Assembly (NCBI GenBank): GCA_051878935.1
Contig: JBJELB010000013.1
Coordinates: 1 to 64,000, forward strand
DNA from: CANQDT01 sp051878935
Lineage (GTDB): Bacteria; Bacillota; Clostridia; Lachnospirales; Lachnospiraceae
Direction of reading: 5' to 3'
Length of the DNA stretch: 64,000 nucleotides
Numbering within the stretch: the first letter of the stretch is position 1; each line of letters opens with the position of its first letter. A program made the position numbers and the translations under genes. The notes beneath the pieces were generated by a model, which ran no database searches, was not told where the DNA came from, and saw only the letters and a program-made list of their open reading frames with translations. Below, in pieces: positions 25,604 to 34,531 of this stretch.

Positions 25604-26731
25604 TTATATTTCCTCCTCTTCCTCTATCAGACTGTCTGAATATTTGCTGACCTGCTCCAGTTTTTTTGATATCTGGCGGCTACGAATACCCACTAAAGTA
25701 TCCAATTCCTTACTTGTCTGCTCCATTCGTTTCTGTGCATTCGTTAATACATCATTAAATTTCTCAAATTCTTTTTTTACGGACTCCAACAGTTCCCATA
25801 CCTGGTCACTTCGTTTCTGAATAGCAAAAGTTTTAAAGCTTAATTGAATACTATTCAACAATGCTGCCATCGTGCTTGGGCCTGCCAGATTTACTTTATA
25901 ACGGTTCTGTAACTCCTCTATCATACCACGTTTTACGACTTCTGCATAGAGCCCTTCGAAAGGTAAAAACATAATCGCATATTCTGTGGTGTTTGGCGGA
26001 TCAATATATTTCTCCTGAATCTTCTTTGCTTCCAACTTCATGTTCGTAATTAAAAGCCGAGCTGCCTCATCAATCTGTCTGGCATCACCGGTTTCATAGG
26101 CATCCCTAAGATTAGCATACGTATCACCGGGAAATTTGGAATCAATCGGCAAATATACAAAACCGTCACTACACGGTATTTTAACGGCATATTCGACAAC
26201 AGCAGTACTGCCGCGTTTCGTTATAACATTGGTTTCATACTGTTCTTTTGCCAGGATTTCTTCCAAAATTGCCCCCAACTGAATCTCACCCAAAATCCCT
26301 CTTGTCTTTACATTCGAAAGAACCTTTTTTAAGTCACCAACCCCATGTGCCAGATTTCTCATCTCACCCAGACCCTGATAAATCTGCTGCATTTTCTCAT
26401 TATTTTCTAAAGTGAACGTTTTCAGACGCTCTTCCTGCTGTACATAAAGCTGCGTCTGCTGCCGGCTAATCTGTTCTCCGAGTGAGCGCATCACTTCCTG
26501 ATTATTTGTATTTAATTCCTGACGCAGAAGGCTCTGTTGTTTCGTTACATGATCCTGCAACTGCATGGTCTGTTCATCCAGTCTGGAAGCCTGTTCTGAA
26601 AGCTTCTCCTGCAGCTCCAAACGAAGTTCCTGCTGTCTTCTCGTAGTCATAATCAAAATCCAAATAACTGATAAAAGCAGTATTACAAATAATATCACAA
26701 AAATGACACATAATATTAAAAATATGTTCAT
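25604..26731 (-). CDS. rmuC: DNA recombination protein RmuC homologue
   Basis: A 375-residue protein: N-terminal membrane anchor (about 4-28), a long coiled coil (about 30-140), then the RmuC nuclease-like core (TRGILGEIQLGAILEEIL, PIDSKFPGDTYANL, EYAIMFLPFEGLYAEV). RmuC limits inversions at repeats in E. coli. I chose ATG 26731, with AAAGGA 6 nt upstream. It is followed without a gap by lepB. Confidence 0.92.
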   Translation of the reverse strand: MNIFLILCVIFVILFVILLLSVIWILIMTTRRQQELRLELQEKLSEQASRLDEQTMQLQDHVTKQQSLLRQELNTNNQEVMRSLGEQISRQQTQLYVQQEERLKTFTLENNEKMQQIYQGLGEMRNLAHGVGDLKKVLSNVKTRGILGEIQLGAILEEILAKEQYETNVITKRGSTAVVEYAVKIPCSDGFVYLPIDSKFPGDTYANLRDAYETGDARQIDEAARLLITNMKLEAKKIQEKYIDPPNTTEYAIMFLPFEGLYAEVVKRGMIEELQNRYKVNLAGPSTMAALLNSIQLSFKTFAIQKRSDQVWELLESVKKEFEKFNDVLTNAQKRMEQTSKELDTLVGIRSRQISKKLEQVSKYSDSLIEEEEEI

Positions 26732-26745
26732 CACGTTTCCTTTCA

Positions 26746-27063
26746 TTAAAAAATTCCCAGGATGAAATTACAACACAATACCGCCGCACAGGCTGATAAC
26801 GCAACGACCAGCAAACTCTTCTCATAAAACGAAACAATCACTGCCACAATGGTTCCGGCCATCGCTGCCGGAAATTGACTCGTTGATGTAAAAATAGCTG
26901 GGAATGTCATAGCTCCCAAAACAGCATATGGTACATATCCTAAAAAAGACTGTACAAATCTGTTTTTAATCTTCTTACGAAACAAAACAAACGGAATCAC
27001 ACGAATCACATAAGTAACTCCTGCCATAATCAGTAAATATAGAAAGAAGGTATCTGCTTTCAT
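26746..27063 (-). CDS. azlD: AzlD-family branched-chain amino-acid exporter subunit (copy 1)
   Basis: A 105-residue membrane protein with about four membrane segments (FFLYLLIMAGVTYVIRVIPF etc.). It is the small partner of the AzlC permease and overlaps azlC by 4 bp (ATGA), so the two are translated together. The pair exports branched-chain amino acids or analogues. Confidence 0.9.
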   Translation of the reverse strand: MKADTFFLYLLIMAGVTYVIRVIPFVLFRKKIKNRFVQSFLGYVPYAVLGAMTFPAIFTSTSQFPAAMAGTIVAVIVSFYEKSLLVVALSACAAVLCCNFILGIF

Positions 27064-27758
27064 TCCTCTTCCACCTCCATCGGAAAGAACCATGCACCGA
27101 TTGCTGAAGCTACCAAAGCACAGATAATAATCGCAAATCCGGAAGATATCTGTTTCAAACACGGCACCCAGGCTAAGATACAACTTAGTAACACAGCAAT
27201 CCCCACAACAACTCCAATTCGTTTATCTTTTCTTGCACTCGGTATAATAATCGCCAGAAACATACCATAGATAGCAATGCCTAAAGAATCACATAATTGT
27301 TTCGGCAAAACATTTCCACATATCGCTCCAATCAATGTTCCGCCACTCCATCCAAGATATGGGACGGTCATCAGACCGGCGAAATAACGCCAGCTGACCG
27401 GTTTTTTTCGACTCATCGCCACTGCAAAAATCTCATCCGTATTACCGGTTGCCAAAAACCAGCGAAAGATTCCTTTAAAATGCCTGTCCACTTTTTGGGA
27501 TAACGAAACAGACATCAGAAAATATCTCATATTAATAACAAGCTCTGTCAATGCCATCTCCAGAAAGGCCCCCATACTCACCATAATCTCCAAACCGGCA
27601 AACTGGCCTGCACTCGTTAAGTTTGTCATTGATATCAGTAACGCCTGCCACCAGTTCAATCCATCTGCAACAGCCATAATACCAAAGGTAAAGGAAACTG
27701 ACAAATATCCTAAACCGATGGGAATACCGTCCACCAGACCTTTTTTCCATTCATTCAC
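27060..27758 (-). CDS. azlC: AzlC-family branched-chain amino-acid permease (copy 1)
   Basis: A 232-residue membrane protein with the AzlC pattern (DGIPIGLGYLSVSFTFGIMA, LTSAGQFAG, TELVINMRYFLMS, ATGNTDEIFAVA). A second azlCD pair lies at 37561-38567. A divergent XRE regulator gene is directly upstream. Confidence 0.92.
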   Translation of the reverse strand: MNEWKKGLVDGIPIGLGYLSVSFTFGIMAVADGLNWWQALLISMTNLTSAGQFAGLEIMVSMGAFLEMALTELVINMRYFLMSVSLSQKVDRHFKGIFRWFLATGNTDEIFAVAMSRKKPVSWRYFAGLMTVPYLGWSGGTLIGAICGNVLPKQLCDSLGIAIYGMFLAIIIPSARKDKRIGVVVGIAVLLSCILAWVPCLKQISSGFAIIICALVASAIGAWFFPMEVEEE

Positions 27759-27787
27759 AATCTTACATCCTCCAGTTCTATTCAGAG

Positions 27788-27816
27788 ATTATATTTCATC
27801 TTACTCATTTGGTCAA
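27788..27816 (-). promoter_or_regulatory. Promoter of azlCD copy 1
   Basis: On the minus strand: -35 TTGACC (27811-27816), 17-bp spacer, -10 TATAAT (27788-27793). Confidence 0.8.
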
Positions 27817-27849
27817 GCGGGCGAGGGATTTCTATTATTGTGTACACTT

Positions 27850-27889
27850 TTACACCAATCGTGTTCACAATATCGTTACACTAATCGTG
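27850..27889 (+). promoter_or_regulatory. Two 14-bp direct repeats, probable regulator operators
   Basis: TTACACCAATCGTG (27850-27863) and TTACACTAATCGTG (27876-27889) differ at one base and start 26 bp apart. They lie between azlC and the XRE gene and could be the XRE binding sites. Confidence 0.55.
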
Positions 27890-27905
27890 AAAGCAGGTGA
27901 TACAA

Positions 27906-28193
27906 TTGGTTAATTTCGGTCAAAAACTCCGTGACCTTCGAATTGAACAAAATCTAACACAAAAACAAGTAGCCGACCGTGTTGGTTTGGCTACCAGTGC
28001 GATATCTGCATACGAGCAGGGTACCCGTTACCCATCTTATGATGTATTTATCCGTTTATCCAAGATATTCCACGTATCTGCAGATTATTTACTGGAACTG
28101 CAGCCAACACGAAGCTTGGATGTTTCGGATTTGACACAGGAAGAAATCGACTGCCTCTATCGCCTCATTGCAGTTATGCGTAAGCGCAAATAA
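27906..28193 (+). CDS. XRE-family helix-turn-helix regulator
   Basis: A 95-residue protein, mostly one Cro/C1-type domain (FGQKLRDLRIEQNLTQKQVA, DRVGLATSAISAYEQGTRYP), then a short helical tail ending in MRKRK. The frame could start at GTG 27897, but AGGTGA lies just before TTG 27906, which I prefer. It is divergent from azlCD and separated by the direct repeats, so it may regulate azlCD and itself. Confidence 0.85.
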   Translation: MVNFGQKLRDLRIEQNLTQKQVADRVGLATSAISAYEQGTRYPSYDVFIRLSKIFHVSADYLLELQPTRSLDVSDLTQEEIDCLYRLIAVMRKRK

Positions 28194-28237
28194 GATACTA
28201 ACATGGAAATAATGCGTGTCTAAACACCACCTATGAA

Positions 28238-28275
28238 ACAGAGCCTGAGATACCATTCTCCCAGGCTCTGTTTTG
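28238..28275. terminator. Bidirectional terminator between convergent genes
   Basis: ACAGAGCCTG (28238-28247) pairs with CAGGCTCTGT (28262-28271), followed by TTTTGTT. Confidence 0.85.
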
Positions 28276-28902
28276 TTATTCTTCTTCAAAATCAATCTCT
28301 TCATCCGCATCTGTACCAAAAGTCTCCGGCTCCTTTGGTGCCTCGCTGACCTTCGGTTCTCTCGCATCCAGAATATCACGGAACTTCCGTGATGCCACCA
28401 GATGAGAAATCAGGCCGAAGACTCCCGAATAAACTAAGCCAAAACCTATGATAAAGAATAAAGTAGTTGCAGCCTTGAATGGGTTCACTACCAGGATAAT
28501 ACCAAAAGCCACGTTCACTACGGCAACTACCATCAACCAGACCCATCCGGTCTGCTTTGCCAAATGGAAATCCAATGCCGTTTGGAACTTTTCCAAGCCA
28601 CTTGCTATAATAAACAACCCCAATACAAATGGAATAATAGAGATGACCATCTCAGCTCTTCGAATCAGAAACCACCCGATCAGAAGCAGTACCAGTGCAA
28701 TCACCATATCATTGCGATAATATCGTTCTGCGTTGGACTTTGTAAAATAGCTTATAAAATAAAACAAACCAACCGCAACCAGAATTCCACCAATCCCATA
28801 GCAAATTGATTTTACTGACATCCCCGGCCAAACCATCAGAATGATTCCCAGCAGAATGAAGATACAAGACATGAAAACCGAATGTAAATGTGAACGCTTC
28901 AT
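28276..28902 (-). CDS. DUF308 (HdeD-like) membrane protein
   Basis: A 208-residue protein with about six membrane segments in pairs (CIFILLGIILMVWPG; IALVLLLIGWFL; VNVAFGIILVVNP), the repeated GIxLxxxP pattern of the DUF308/HdeD family, and an acidic C-terminal tail (DADEEIDFEEE). Some members take part in acid resistance; the role here is unknown. Confidence 0.85.
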   Translation of the reverse strand: MKRSHLHSVFMSCIFILLGIILMVWPGMSVKSICYGIGGILVAVGLFYFISYFTKSNAERYYRNDMVIALVLLLIGWFLIRRAEMVISIIPFVLGLFIIASGLEKFQTALDFHLAKQTGWVWLMVVAVVNVAFGIILVVNPFKAATTLFFIIGFGLVYSGVFGLISHLVASRKFRDILDAREPKVSEAPKEPETFGTDADEEIDFEEE

Positions 28903-28975
28903 CTTATTATGTTTCCTCCTTTGGCATCATTGTGAACTGATTATAATACTTTCGTAAAGTGAACGCAAGTTTAAG

Positions 28976-29494
28976 AATATAAAAAAGAGGTGAATATCAT
29001 AGACTTTTTATCTTGATATTCACCTCTAAAACATGCTGTCCATTGGTTTTCTTTCCTTTCTTTTTTACTATCACCATGTTTATCTATATTCAATTGTATT
29101 CTCTTATCCTTATAACCTGATTTTTCGAAATCTATCTAAACTATTATTTCAATACTTGGTGTATCTCTCATATCTTATTTATCATCTACCCTGATGATAT
29201 TCCTCATTACCAAGCTCTGATAAAAATCTATTCTGTCATCAACCAGTTATTATTATAAGTAAGAGTTTGTCCTATGTTTCATTCTCTCCAACCTTATCTG
29301 CCCGATTTATTTTCCGATTTCTTAAAAATCATCCAACCATCTAATTATAAGAAATGCCATCCCTATAATGTTGATAATCAGTCAACTCTTAATATCCGTT
29401 CCTTTTTGATAAGTTTTTAAGATGAAACGAAACTTAAGTTTTTGGTGGTCCGTACCTCCTTTCGATTGTGAAAGTTAATTGGTTTCTTTTGATG
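28976..29494 (-). ncRNA. Unidentified transcription unit of about 520 nt without a clear protein
   Basis: A 700-bp gap between genes holds a complete transcription unit on the minus strand: a perfect promoter at 29500-29528 and a strong terminator at 28986-29027 (14-bp stem, then T6). AAAGGAGG at 29455-29462 looks like a strong ribosome binding site, but no ATG, GTG or TTG follows at a usable distance and all three frames are soon closed by stops; the longest small frames have 8-30 codons. It is either a structured non-coding RNA or the remains of a lost gene. It does not match a ncRNA family I know. Confidence 0.45.
28986..29027 (-). terminator. Strong terminator of the unidentified transcription unit
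   Basis: AGAGGTGAATATCA (28986-28999) is exactly complementary to 29014-29027. The minus strand ends in TTTTTT. Confidence 0.85.
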
Positions 29495-29499
29495 GTTTT

Positions 29500-29528
29500 A
29501 TTATAACCACAGTGTTTTTATTTGTCAA
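29500..29528 (-). promoter_or_regulatory. Consensus promoter of the unidentified transcription unit
   Basis: On the minus strand: -35 TTGACA (29523-29528), 17-bp spacer, -10 TATAAT (29500-29505), a full match to the sigma-A consensus. Confidence 0.85.
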
Positions 29529-29601
29529 TACATTTTTTGAAAAAATTTTATATTTTTTTAAAATTACATTTAATTATTCGAATTGTCTGATAATTCTGAT
29601 T

Positions 29602-30339
29602 TTATAAGCCATTTCCAATACAGACACTCACTACATAGATTTTCTGTACTCCTGCCTCTTGTAGGATCCGGGTGCAGGCTTCCATCGTTGCTCCGGTTGT
29701 GTAAATATCATCTACTAATAATACCGCCTTCCACTGTTGCATCTTCGCAGGAGAAACAGCGAATGCCGACTGCAGATTATTCCAGCGCTGAATCGGAGTT
29801 AGTTCTTTCTGCGGCTTTGTGTTGCTTTTCCGTACCAATGCATCGGATGCTATCGGTATATGCAGAATCTTCGCTATCTCACGCGCCAGCAGTTCTGCCT
29901 GATTATAACCACGTTTCGCCAGTTTTTTTGCATGAATCGGCACGGGAATAATTACATCGATTGACAGTTTCATCCATTCTCTGGCATAGGTACGTGCTAA
30001 TTCCTGTCCAAGATAGTGTGCATATTCACGACGATTTTGATATTTCAGCCGCATCATCATAGGACGGGAGCAATCATTATAGACATAAAGGGCATATCCC
30101 CGTATAAAATGTTTCGGATACTTATTACAATCTTCGCAGTATTCCCGTTCCTCCTTACCAACCGGCTTACCGCAGCTTAGGCAGGTTGGCTGCGTAACCC
30201 GAACTAAACGAGTCGCACATGTCGGATGCAATACTTCCCCATCAGTAATCTCATCGCAGACAGGACAGCGTCTTGGATAAATAAGATCCAGCAAGCACTG
30301 TACTGCTTTCTTCCCCCAGTGTTTCACCATCCATCTCAT
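29602..30339 (-). CDS. comFC: ComF-family phosphoribosyltransferase-like protein
   Basis: A 245-residue protein with an N-terminal zinc-binding part (YPRRCPVCDEI, CLSCGKPVG, YCEDCNK) and a type I phosphoribosyltransferase domain with the PRPP loop VLLVDDIYTTGAT. ComFC homologues act in DNA uptake during competence. It overlaps recD2 by 4 bp and ends the mreB-recD2-comFC unit. Confidence 0.92.
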   Translation of the reverse strand: MRWMVKHWGKKAVQCLLDLIYPRRCPVCDEITDGEVLHPTCATRLVRVTQPTCLSCGKPVGKEEREYCEDCNKYPKHFIRGYALYVYNDCSRPMMMRLKYQNRREYAHYLGQELARTYAREWMKLSIDVIIPVPIHAKKLAKRGYNQAELLAREIAKILHIPIASDALVRKSNTKPQKELTPIQRWNNLQSAFAVSPAKMQQWKAVLLVDDIYTTGATMEACTRILQEAGVQKIYVVSVCIGNGL

Positions 30340-32561
30340 AGGAACAACCCCTGCTTCAACTCCTGCAAACGCAGATCCAGACTGGAATAACGTTCCAGCT
30401 CATCTGCATTCTCTATCATATGCTGTACCATCTGCTCACTTCCTACGATGGTGACACATTTTTTTGCACGTGTAATTGCCGTATACAATAAATTCCGGTT
30501 GCACAACACCTGCGGTCCTGTTAACAGCGGCAACACAACAGCCGGGTACTCGCTTCCCTGTGCTTTATGGACTGTAATGGCATATGCCAGCTCCAGTTCA
30601 TCCAGCATGGAATAACGATAGCGCACCCGTTTCTCATCATCAAACAGAATATGAACTTCTTCCGCAAAGGTATCAATCCGCTCAATCACACCAATGTCAC
30701 CATTAAAGACACCAACTCCGGTCTCTTTTAAATAGCTCCCCGGAATATCCATCTCCCATTCCACTTTGTAATTATTCTTAATCTGCATGACCTTATCCCC
30801 TTCACGCAGTATCACTTTTCCAACTTCACGTTCTTTCTTACTCTTATCCGGCGGATTTAAGTATTGCTGTAACACACGGTTGAGATTATCAACTCCCAAC
30901 TCTCCTTTCCGCATCGGTGTCAAAACCTGAATTTCACGCGTTGGTGCCCCCACATAAGCCGGCATCTTATCGCGCACCAGAGAAATCGTCACACCAATGA
31001 CATCCTGCACATTGCCTCGCCTCATAAAAAAGAAATCCTTACTCTTATTATCCAGACGTATGCTTTCTCCCGCATGAATCCGATGTGCATTTAATACAAC
31101 ATCACTTTGTTCTGCCTGGCGAAATACATGAGATAATTCCACCACTGTAAAACAGTTTGATTGAATCAAATCATCCAATACATTACCCGGGCCAACCGAT
31201 GGCAGCTGACTGCTGTCACCCACCAAAACGAGTTTCGTCCCCGGCACAATGGCATCTAATAACGCATGAAATAATGAGATATCTACCATAGATGCTTCAT
31301 CGATGATAACAAGATCCGTTTCCAACGGATTCATTGCATTCCGCTCAAAACTGATACGACTTCCTTCTTCTGCATTGCCGCATAATTCCAGAAGGCGATG
31401 AATCGTCTGTGCAGGATATCCCGTTGTTTCTGTCATACGTTTTGCCGCACGCCCTGTCGGAGCAGCCAGACAGACATCCAGCCCCATCTGTTCGGAATAA
31501 TCCAAAAGTGCACTGATAATCGTTGTTTTTCCTGTTCCCGGTCCACCCGTAATGATGACCACACCATGCTCCGCACAGGCATATACCGCCTTTTTTTGTG
31601 CTTCATCACAGACAATGTTCTGCTTCTTTTCGAAAGCTGCCAGCATTTCATCTAACCGATTAAAATCCACTTCTTCCTTCAGATCCAGATCTAAAATCTG
31701 TCTGGCAGAATTCAGTTCCTTATAATACAAAGAAAGACTGTAAACAACTTCCTGCTCCCCCAGCTTTTTAATGATCACTTTTTTATCCATGGCCAGCTGC
31801 ACTAAAAGATTATCATAATCGGATGGTTCCAATTCCAGCAACTGACTCGTTTTTTGAAACAACTGCTCTTTCGGGAAATACACATGCCCCCATGTGGATG
31901 CCTGATTCAGCACATACTGCAATGCCGCCTGTATACGAAAATCAGAATCCCGACGAATCCCAATCTTTCCCGCAATCTCGTCTGCAATGCGAAAACCGAT
32001 ACCACTTACATCATCAGCCAGCTGATATGGATTTTTCTCCAATATCTCATACAAATCATCACCATACTGCTGATAGATACGCAATGCATAGACTGTCGGA
32101 ATCCCATGCTGTGCCAGATAAACCATTGCCTGCCGCATTTCCTGTTTTTCTGTAAAAACAACCGCAATATCTCTTGCTTTCCGTTCGGAAATCCCTTTAA
32201 TTTCCGCCAAACGTTCCGGTTCCTCCTCAATAATCCGGAATGCATCAAGCTTGAAGCGTTTCATAATACGGGATGCCAGTACCGGTCCAATACCGGCAAT
32301 AGCACCGGAGCCGAGATAACGTTCCATACCTACATAGTCTTCCGGTTCCTGTATCTCGTAAGACTGTACTGCAAACTGCTCCCCATGCTGCGGGTGACTC
32401 ACATACTCTCCCTGCGCACTGATGGCTTCTCCCTCCTGAATGCATTGAAATGTTCCAACCAGGATTTCTTCTTCTCCATCAACTTCCAAGCTCAAAACCG
32501 TATATCCGTTTTGAGGATTATGATAAATAATATGATCTACATATCCCTGAATGCTATCCAA
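30336..32561 (-). CDS. recD2: RecD2-type ATP-dependent DNA helicase
   Basis: A 741-residue SF1B 5'-3' helicase. N-terminal OB-like and helix-hairpin-helix region (GIGPVLASRIMKRF, GISERKARDIA), Walker A GGPGTGKTT, Walker B DLVIIDEASMV, motif VLVGDSSQLPSVGPG, and C-terminal motif VHKAQGSEYP...YTAITRAKK. RecD2 works outside RecBCD in Firmicutes in DNA repair and replication-fork handling. It starts 3 nt after mreB. Confidence 0.95.
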   Translation of the reverse strand: MDSIQGYVDHIIYHNPQNGYTVLSLEVDGEEEILVGTFQCIQEGEAISAQGEYVSHPQHGEQFAVQSYEIQEPEDYVGMERYLGSGAIAGIGPVLASRIMKRFKLDAFRIIEEEPERLAEIKGISERKARDIAVVFTEKQEMRQAMVYLAQHGIPTVYALRIYQQYGDDLYEILEKNPYQLADDVSGIGFRIADEIAGKIGIRRDSDFRIQAALQYVLNQASTWGHVYFPKEQLFQKTSQLLELEPSDYDNLLVQLAMDKKVIIKKLGEQEVVYSLSLYYKELNSARQILDLDLKEEVDFNRLDEMLAAFEKKQNIVCDEAQKKAVYACAEHGVVIITGGPGTGKTTIISALLDYSEQMGLDVCLAAPTGRAAKRMTETTGYPAQTIHRLLELCGNAEEGSRISFERNAMNPLETDLVIIDEASMVDISLFHALLDAIVPGTKLVLVGDSSQLPSVGPGNVLDDLIQSNCFTVVELSHVFRQAEQSDVVLNAHRIHAGESIRLDNKSKDFFFMRRGNVQDVIGVTISLVRDKMPAYVGAPTREIQVLTPMRKGELGVDNLNRVLQQYLNPPDKSKKEREVGKVILREGDKVMQIKNNYKVEWEMDIPGSYLKETGVGVFNGDIGVIERIDTFAEEVHILFDDEKRVRYRYSMLDELELAYAITVHKAQGSEYPAVVLPLLTGPQVLCNRNLLYTAITRAKKCVTIVGSEQMVQHMIENADELERYSSLDLRLQELKQGLFL

Positions 32562-32564
32562 TCA

Positions 32565-33560
32565 CTATCTCCTCTTCTCGCGTCTCATAATCTCTGTATA
32601 CTTCCCGGTTCCAATAGCGGCTACGCCAACCGGATCATCCGCTGTCATTGTATTGACCGCAAAACGCTCTGTAATAACATGTTCCAACCCGTCCAGCAAA
32701 GAACTGCCACCCGTCAACACGATACCTCGATTCATAATATCAGAAGCCAGTTCTTCATTTAACTGTCCCAACACATAAGCAAACGCGTCCAATATTGTCT
32801 TAATCACGTCACAAATCACTTCTGCAATTTCCGCAGAAGTAACCGTCACTTTTTTCCTGAGTCCGGTTGCTGCTTCACGCCCCGGTACTTCCTTCGCAGG
32901 ATTATCCAACCGGCGATATGCCGTACCTAATTCAATCTTAATCTGCTCTGCTACAGTTTCACCAATCACCAAATCATACCGTTCACGCATATATTCACAT
33001 ATCAAACGATCCATCCGGTACCCTGCCACCGGCACAGAATGAGTAATCTGAACTTCTCCACCACAAATAACCATAAAATTCGTTCTGGAAGCTCCGATAT
33101 CTACGACCATATTCGCATTCGGTTTCATGATATCAATACCGGCACCAATCGCTGCCGCCAGCGGTTCTTCTATTAATGTCACTTCTCTGGCACCTGCCTG
33201 AAAAGCTACATTCTCTACTGCATTACGTTGCACCTCACTGATATTCACCGGTACCGTTACACAGATACTTGGTTTCCGGCCCAGAGCACTGCGCGCCAAT
33301 GCTTTTTGCATAAAATATTTTAAAAATTTCTCCGTTATGATATAGTCCGATACCAAGCCATCTTTGAATGGATAAACACTAATGTTATTGCCATGCATGG
33401 ACTTTAAGTATACCAAAGCCTCATTACCAACCGCCTGAACTTTATGAGTATCCTGATCATATGCAATAACTGCCGGTTCCTGTATCACTACTCCATGTCC
33501 CGCAACATAGACGGAAACGGTTGAACTCCCCAAATCAATTCCAATATCTGTTTCTCGCAT
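32565..33560 (-). CDS. mreB: MreB-family rod-shape actin homologue
   Basis: A 331-residue actin-fold ATPase: phosphate 1 motif GIDLGSSTVSVYV, VVDIGASRTNFMV, and GIVLTGGSSLLDGLE. MreB filaments guide cell-wall synthesis along the cell. The usual neighbours mreC and mreD are absent, so it may be an Mbl or MreBH-type paralogue. I chose ATG 33560, preceded by AAGGGG; the longer frame starts upstream in non-conserved sequence. Confidence 0.88.
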   Translation of the reverse strand: MRETDIGIDLGSSTVSVYVAGHGVVIQEPAVIAYDQDTHKVQAVGNEALVYLKSMHGNNISVYPFKDGLVSDYIITEKFLKYFMQKALARSALGRKPSICVTVPVNISEVQRNAVENVAFQAGAREVTLIEEPLAAAIGAGIDIMKPNANMVVDIGASRTNFMVICGGEVQITHSVPVAGYRMDRLICEYMRERYDLVIGETVAEQIKIELGTAYRRLDNPAKEVPGREAATGLRKKVTVTSAEIAEVICDVIKTILDAFAYVLGQLNEELASDIMNRGIVLTGGSSLLDGLEHVITERFAVNTMTADDPVGVAAIGTGKYTEIMRREKRR

Positions 33561-33614
33561 TATTTTCCCCTTATTCTCTATCCACCCTTCTTTGTTAGGC
33601 TGGTGCAACAAAGA

Positions 33615-33645
33615 AGGCTACCTCAGTACAAGTCTGAGATAGCCT
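33615..33645 (-). terminator. Terminator of acpP
   Basis: AGGCTATCTCAG pairs with CTGAGGTAGCCT (one mismatch) across a 7-nt loop, followed by TCTTTGTT on the minus strand. Confidence 0.75.
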
Positions 33646-33663
33646 GTCATCATACTCTGTATC

Positions 33664-33897
33664 CTATGCTTCTATTCCTTTACTCTTCAAATATTCGATA
33701 ATATCACCTACGGTTGCAATATCATTTAATTCTTCTGTAGGAATCTCAAGACCATACTCTTCCTCTAAGCCCATTAACAATTCAAATATATCCAGGGAAT
33801 CCGCTCCTAAATCATCTTTAAAATCTGCATCCGGTACAATCAAGCTCTCATCCACACCCAACTGTTCTGATATTAATGCTTTCATCTTGTCTAACAT
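33664..33897 (-). CDS. acpP: Acyl carrier protein
   Basis: A 77-residue acidic carrier protein. The phosphopantetheine attachment serine is S34 in GADSLD. It carries growing acyl chains in fatty-acid synthesis. It stands alone, without fab genes; an acyl-ACP thioesterase gene lies far away at 62667. Confidence 0.95.
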   Translation of the reverse strand: MLDKMKALISEQLGVDESLIVPDADFKDDLGADSLDIFELLMGLEEEYGLEIPTEELNDIATVGDIIEYLKSKGIEA

Positions 33898-33939
33898 ACA
33901 TCTCTCTCCTTAGAATTTGTTCTTCTATTATATGAAAAA

Positions 33940-33968
33940 AGTATAGTATCCTGCTATTTCTTTGTCAA
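33940..33968 (-). promoter_or_regulatory. Promoter of acpP
   Basis: On the minus strand: -35 TTGACA (33963-33968), 17-bp spacer, -10 TATACT (33940-33945). Confidence 0.8.
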
Positions 33969-34021
33969 GATAGTTCTCTGTATTTTTCCAGTTATATTTT
34001 TTAATTTTTTATAAAAATATA

Positions 34022-34070
34022 TTGACAAGTGAAAGATATTTATTATAATAATATTAGTAATTGTTACTGA
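34022..34070 (+). promoter_or_regulatory. Promoter and probable PerR/Fur-type operator
   Basis: -35 TTGACA (34022-34027), 16-bp spacer, -10 TATAAT (34044-34049). Directly after, TTAGTAATTGTTACTGA (34054-34070) is an imperfect 7-3-7 palindrome placed where a repressor would block transcription. Confidence 0.65.
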
Positions 34071-34077
34071 TAAGGAG

Positions 34078-34512
34078 GTGGCGGATATCATTCCAACCAT
34101 TCGACACAGTAAGCAGCGCGATGCCATACTGATGAATCTGCGTTCACGCATGGATCATCCGACTGCGGATGTCATATATGAAGATGTCCGCAAGGAGATT
34201 CCAAACATCAGCCTTGGCACTGTTTATCGTAATCTCTCACTCCTGGTTCAGTTAGGAGAGATTCAACAATTATCGATTGACAATGGTTCCGATCATTATG
34301 ACGGCAATCCCGCTCCACATTATCACTTTACATGCAGTGCTTGTGGACGTGTCATGGATATGGATAGTGTACCATTTGCAGATCATTTCAGCCAAATAGT
34401 CAATCAGCACTTCGCCGGTCGTATTGACCGTCACACTGCCCTCTTCTATGGATTGTGTGAAAACTGTTACTCCCCGGATAAAGAACGGGATAACCATTCA
34501 AAATATTTATAG
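34078..34512 (+). CDS. Fur-family regulator, PerR-like
   Basis: A protein of about 140-144 residues: winged-helix N-terminus (RHSKQRDAILMNLRSRMDHP, TADVIYEDVRKEIPNISLGT) and a metal-binding dimer domain with HYHFTCSACGRV and a second pair LCENC. This is the layout of the peroxide sensor PerR, and the adjacent rubrerythrin supports that role. The start is unclear: GTG 34078 lies inside the ribosome binding site AAGGAGGTG, and no ATG follows before the conserved domain. An ATT (34090) or ATC (34087) start would be better spaced. Confidence 0.85.
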   Translation: MADIIPTIRHSKQRDAILMNLRSRMDHPTADVIYEDVRKEIPNISLGTVYRNLSLLVQLGEIQQLSIDNGSDHYDGNPAPHYHFTCSACGRVMDMDSVPFADHFSQIVNQHFAGRIDRHTALFYGLCENCYSPDKERDNHSKYL

Positions 34513-34531
34513 TATAAAGGAGAATAAAATT

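Noticed and set aside
27897..27905. GTG start for the XRE gene at 27897
   Set aside because: No ribosome binding site precedes it, while AGGTGA is well placed for the TTG at 27906.
29038..29110. 25-residue lysine-rich frame at the end of the unidentified transcription unit
   Set aside because: No ribosome binding site and it runs into the terminator stem; probably chance.
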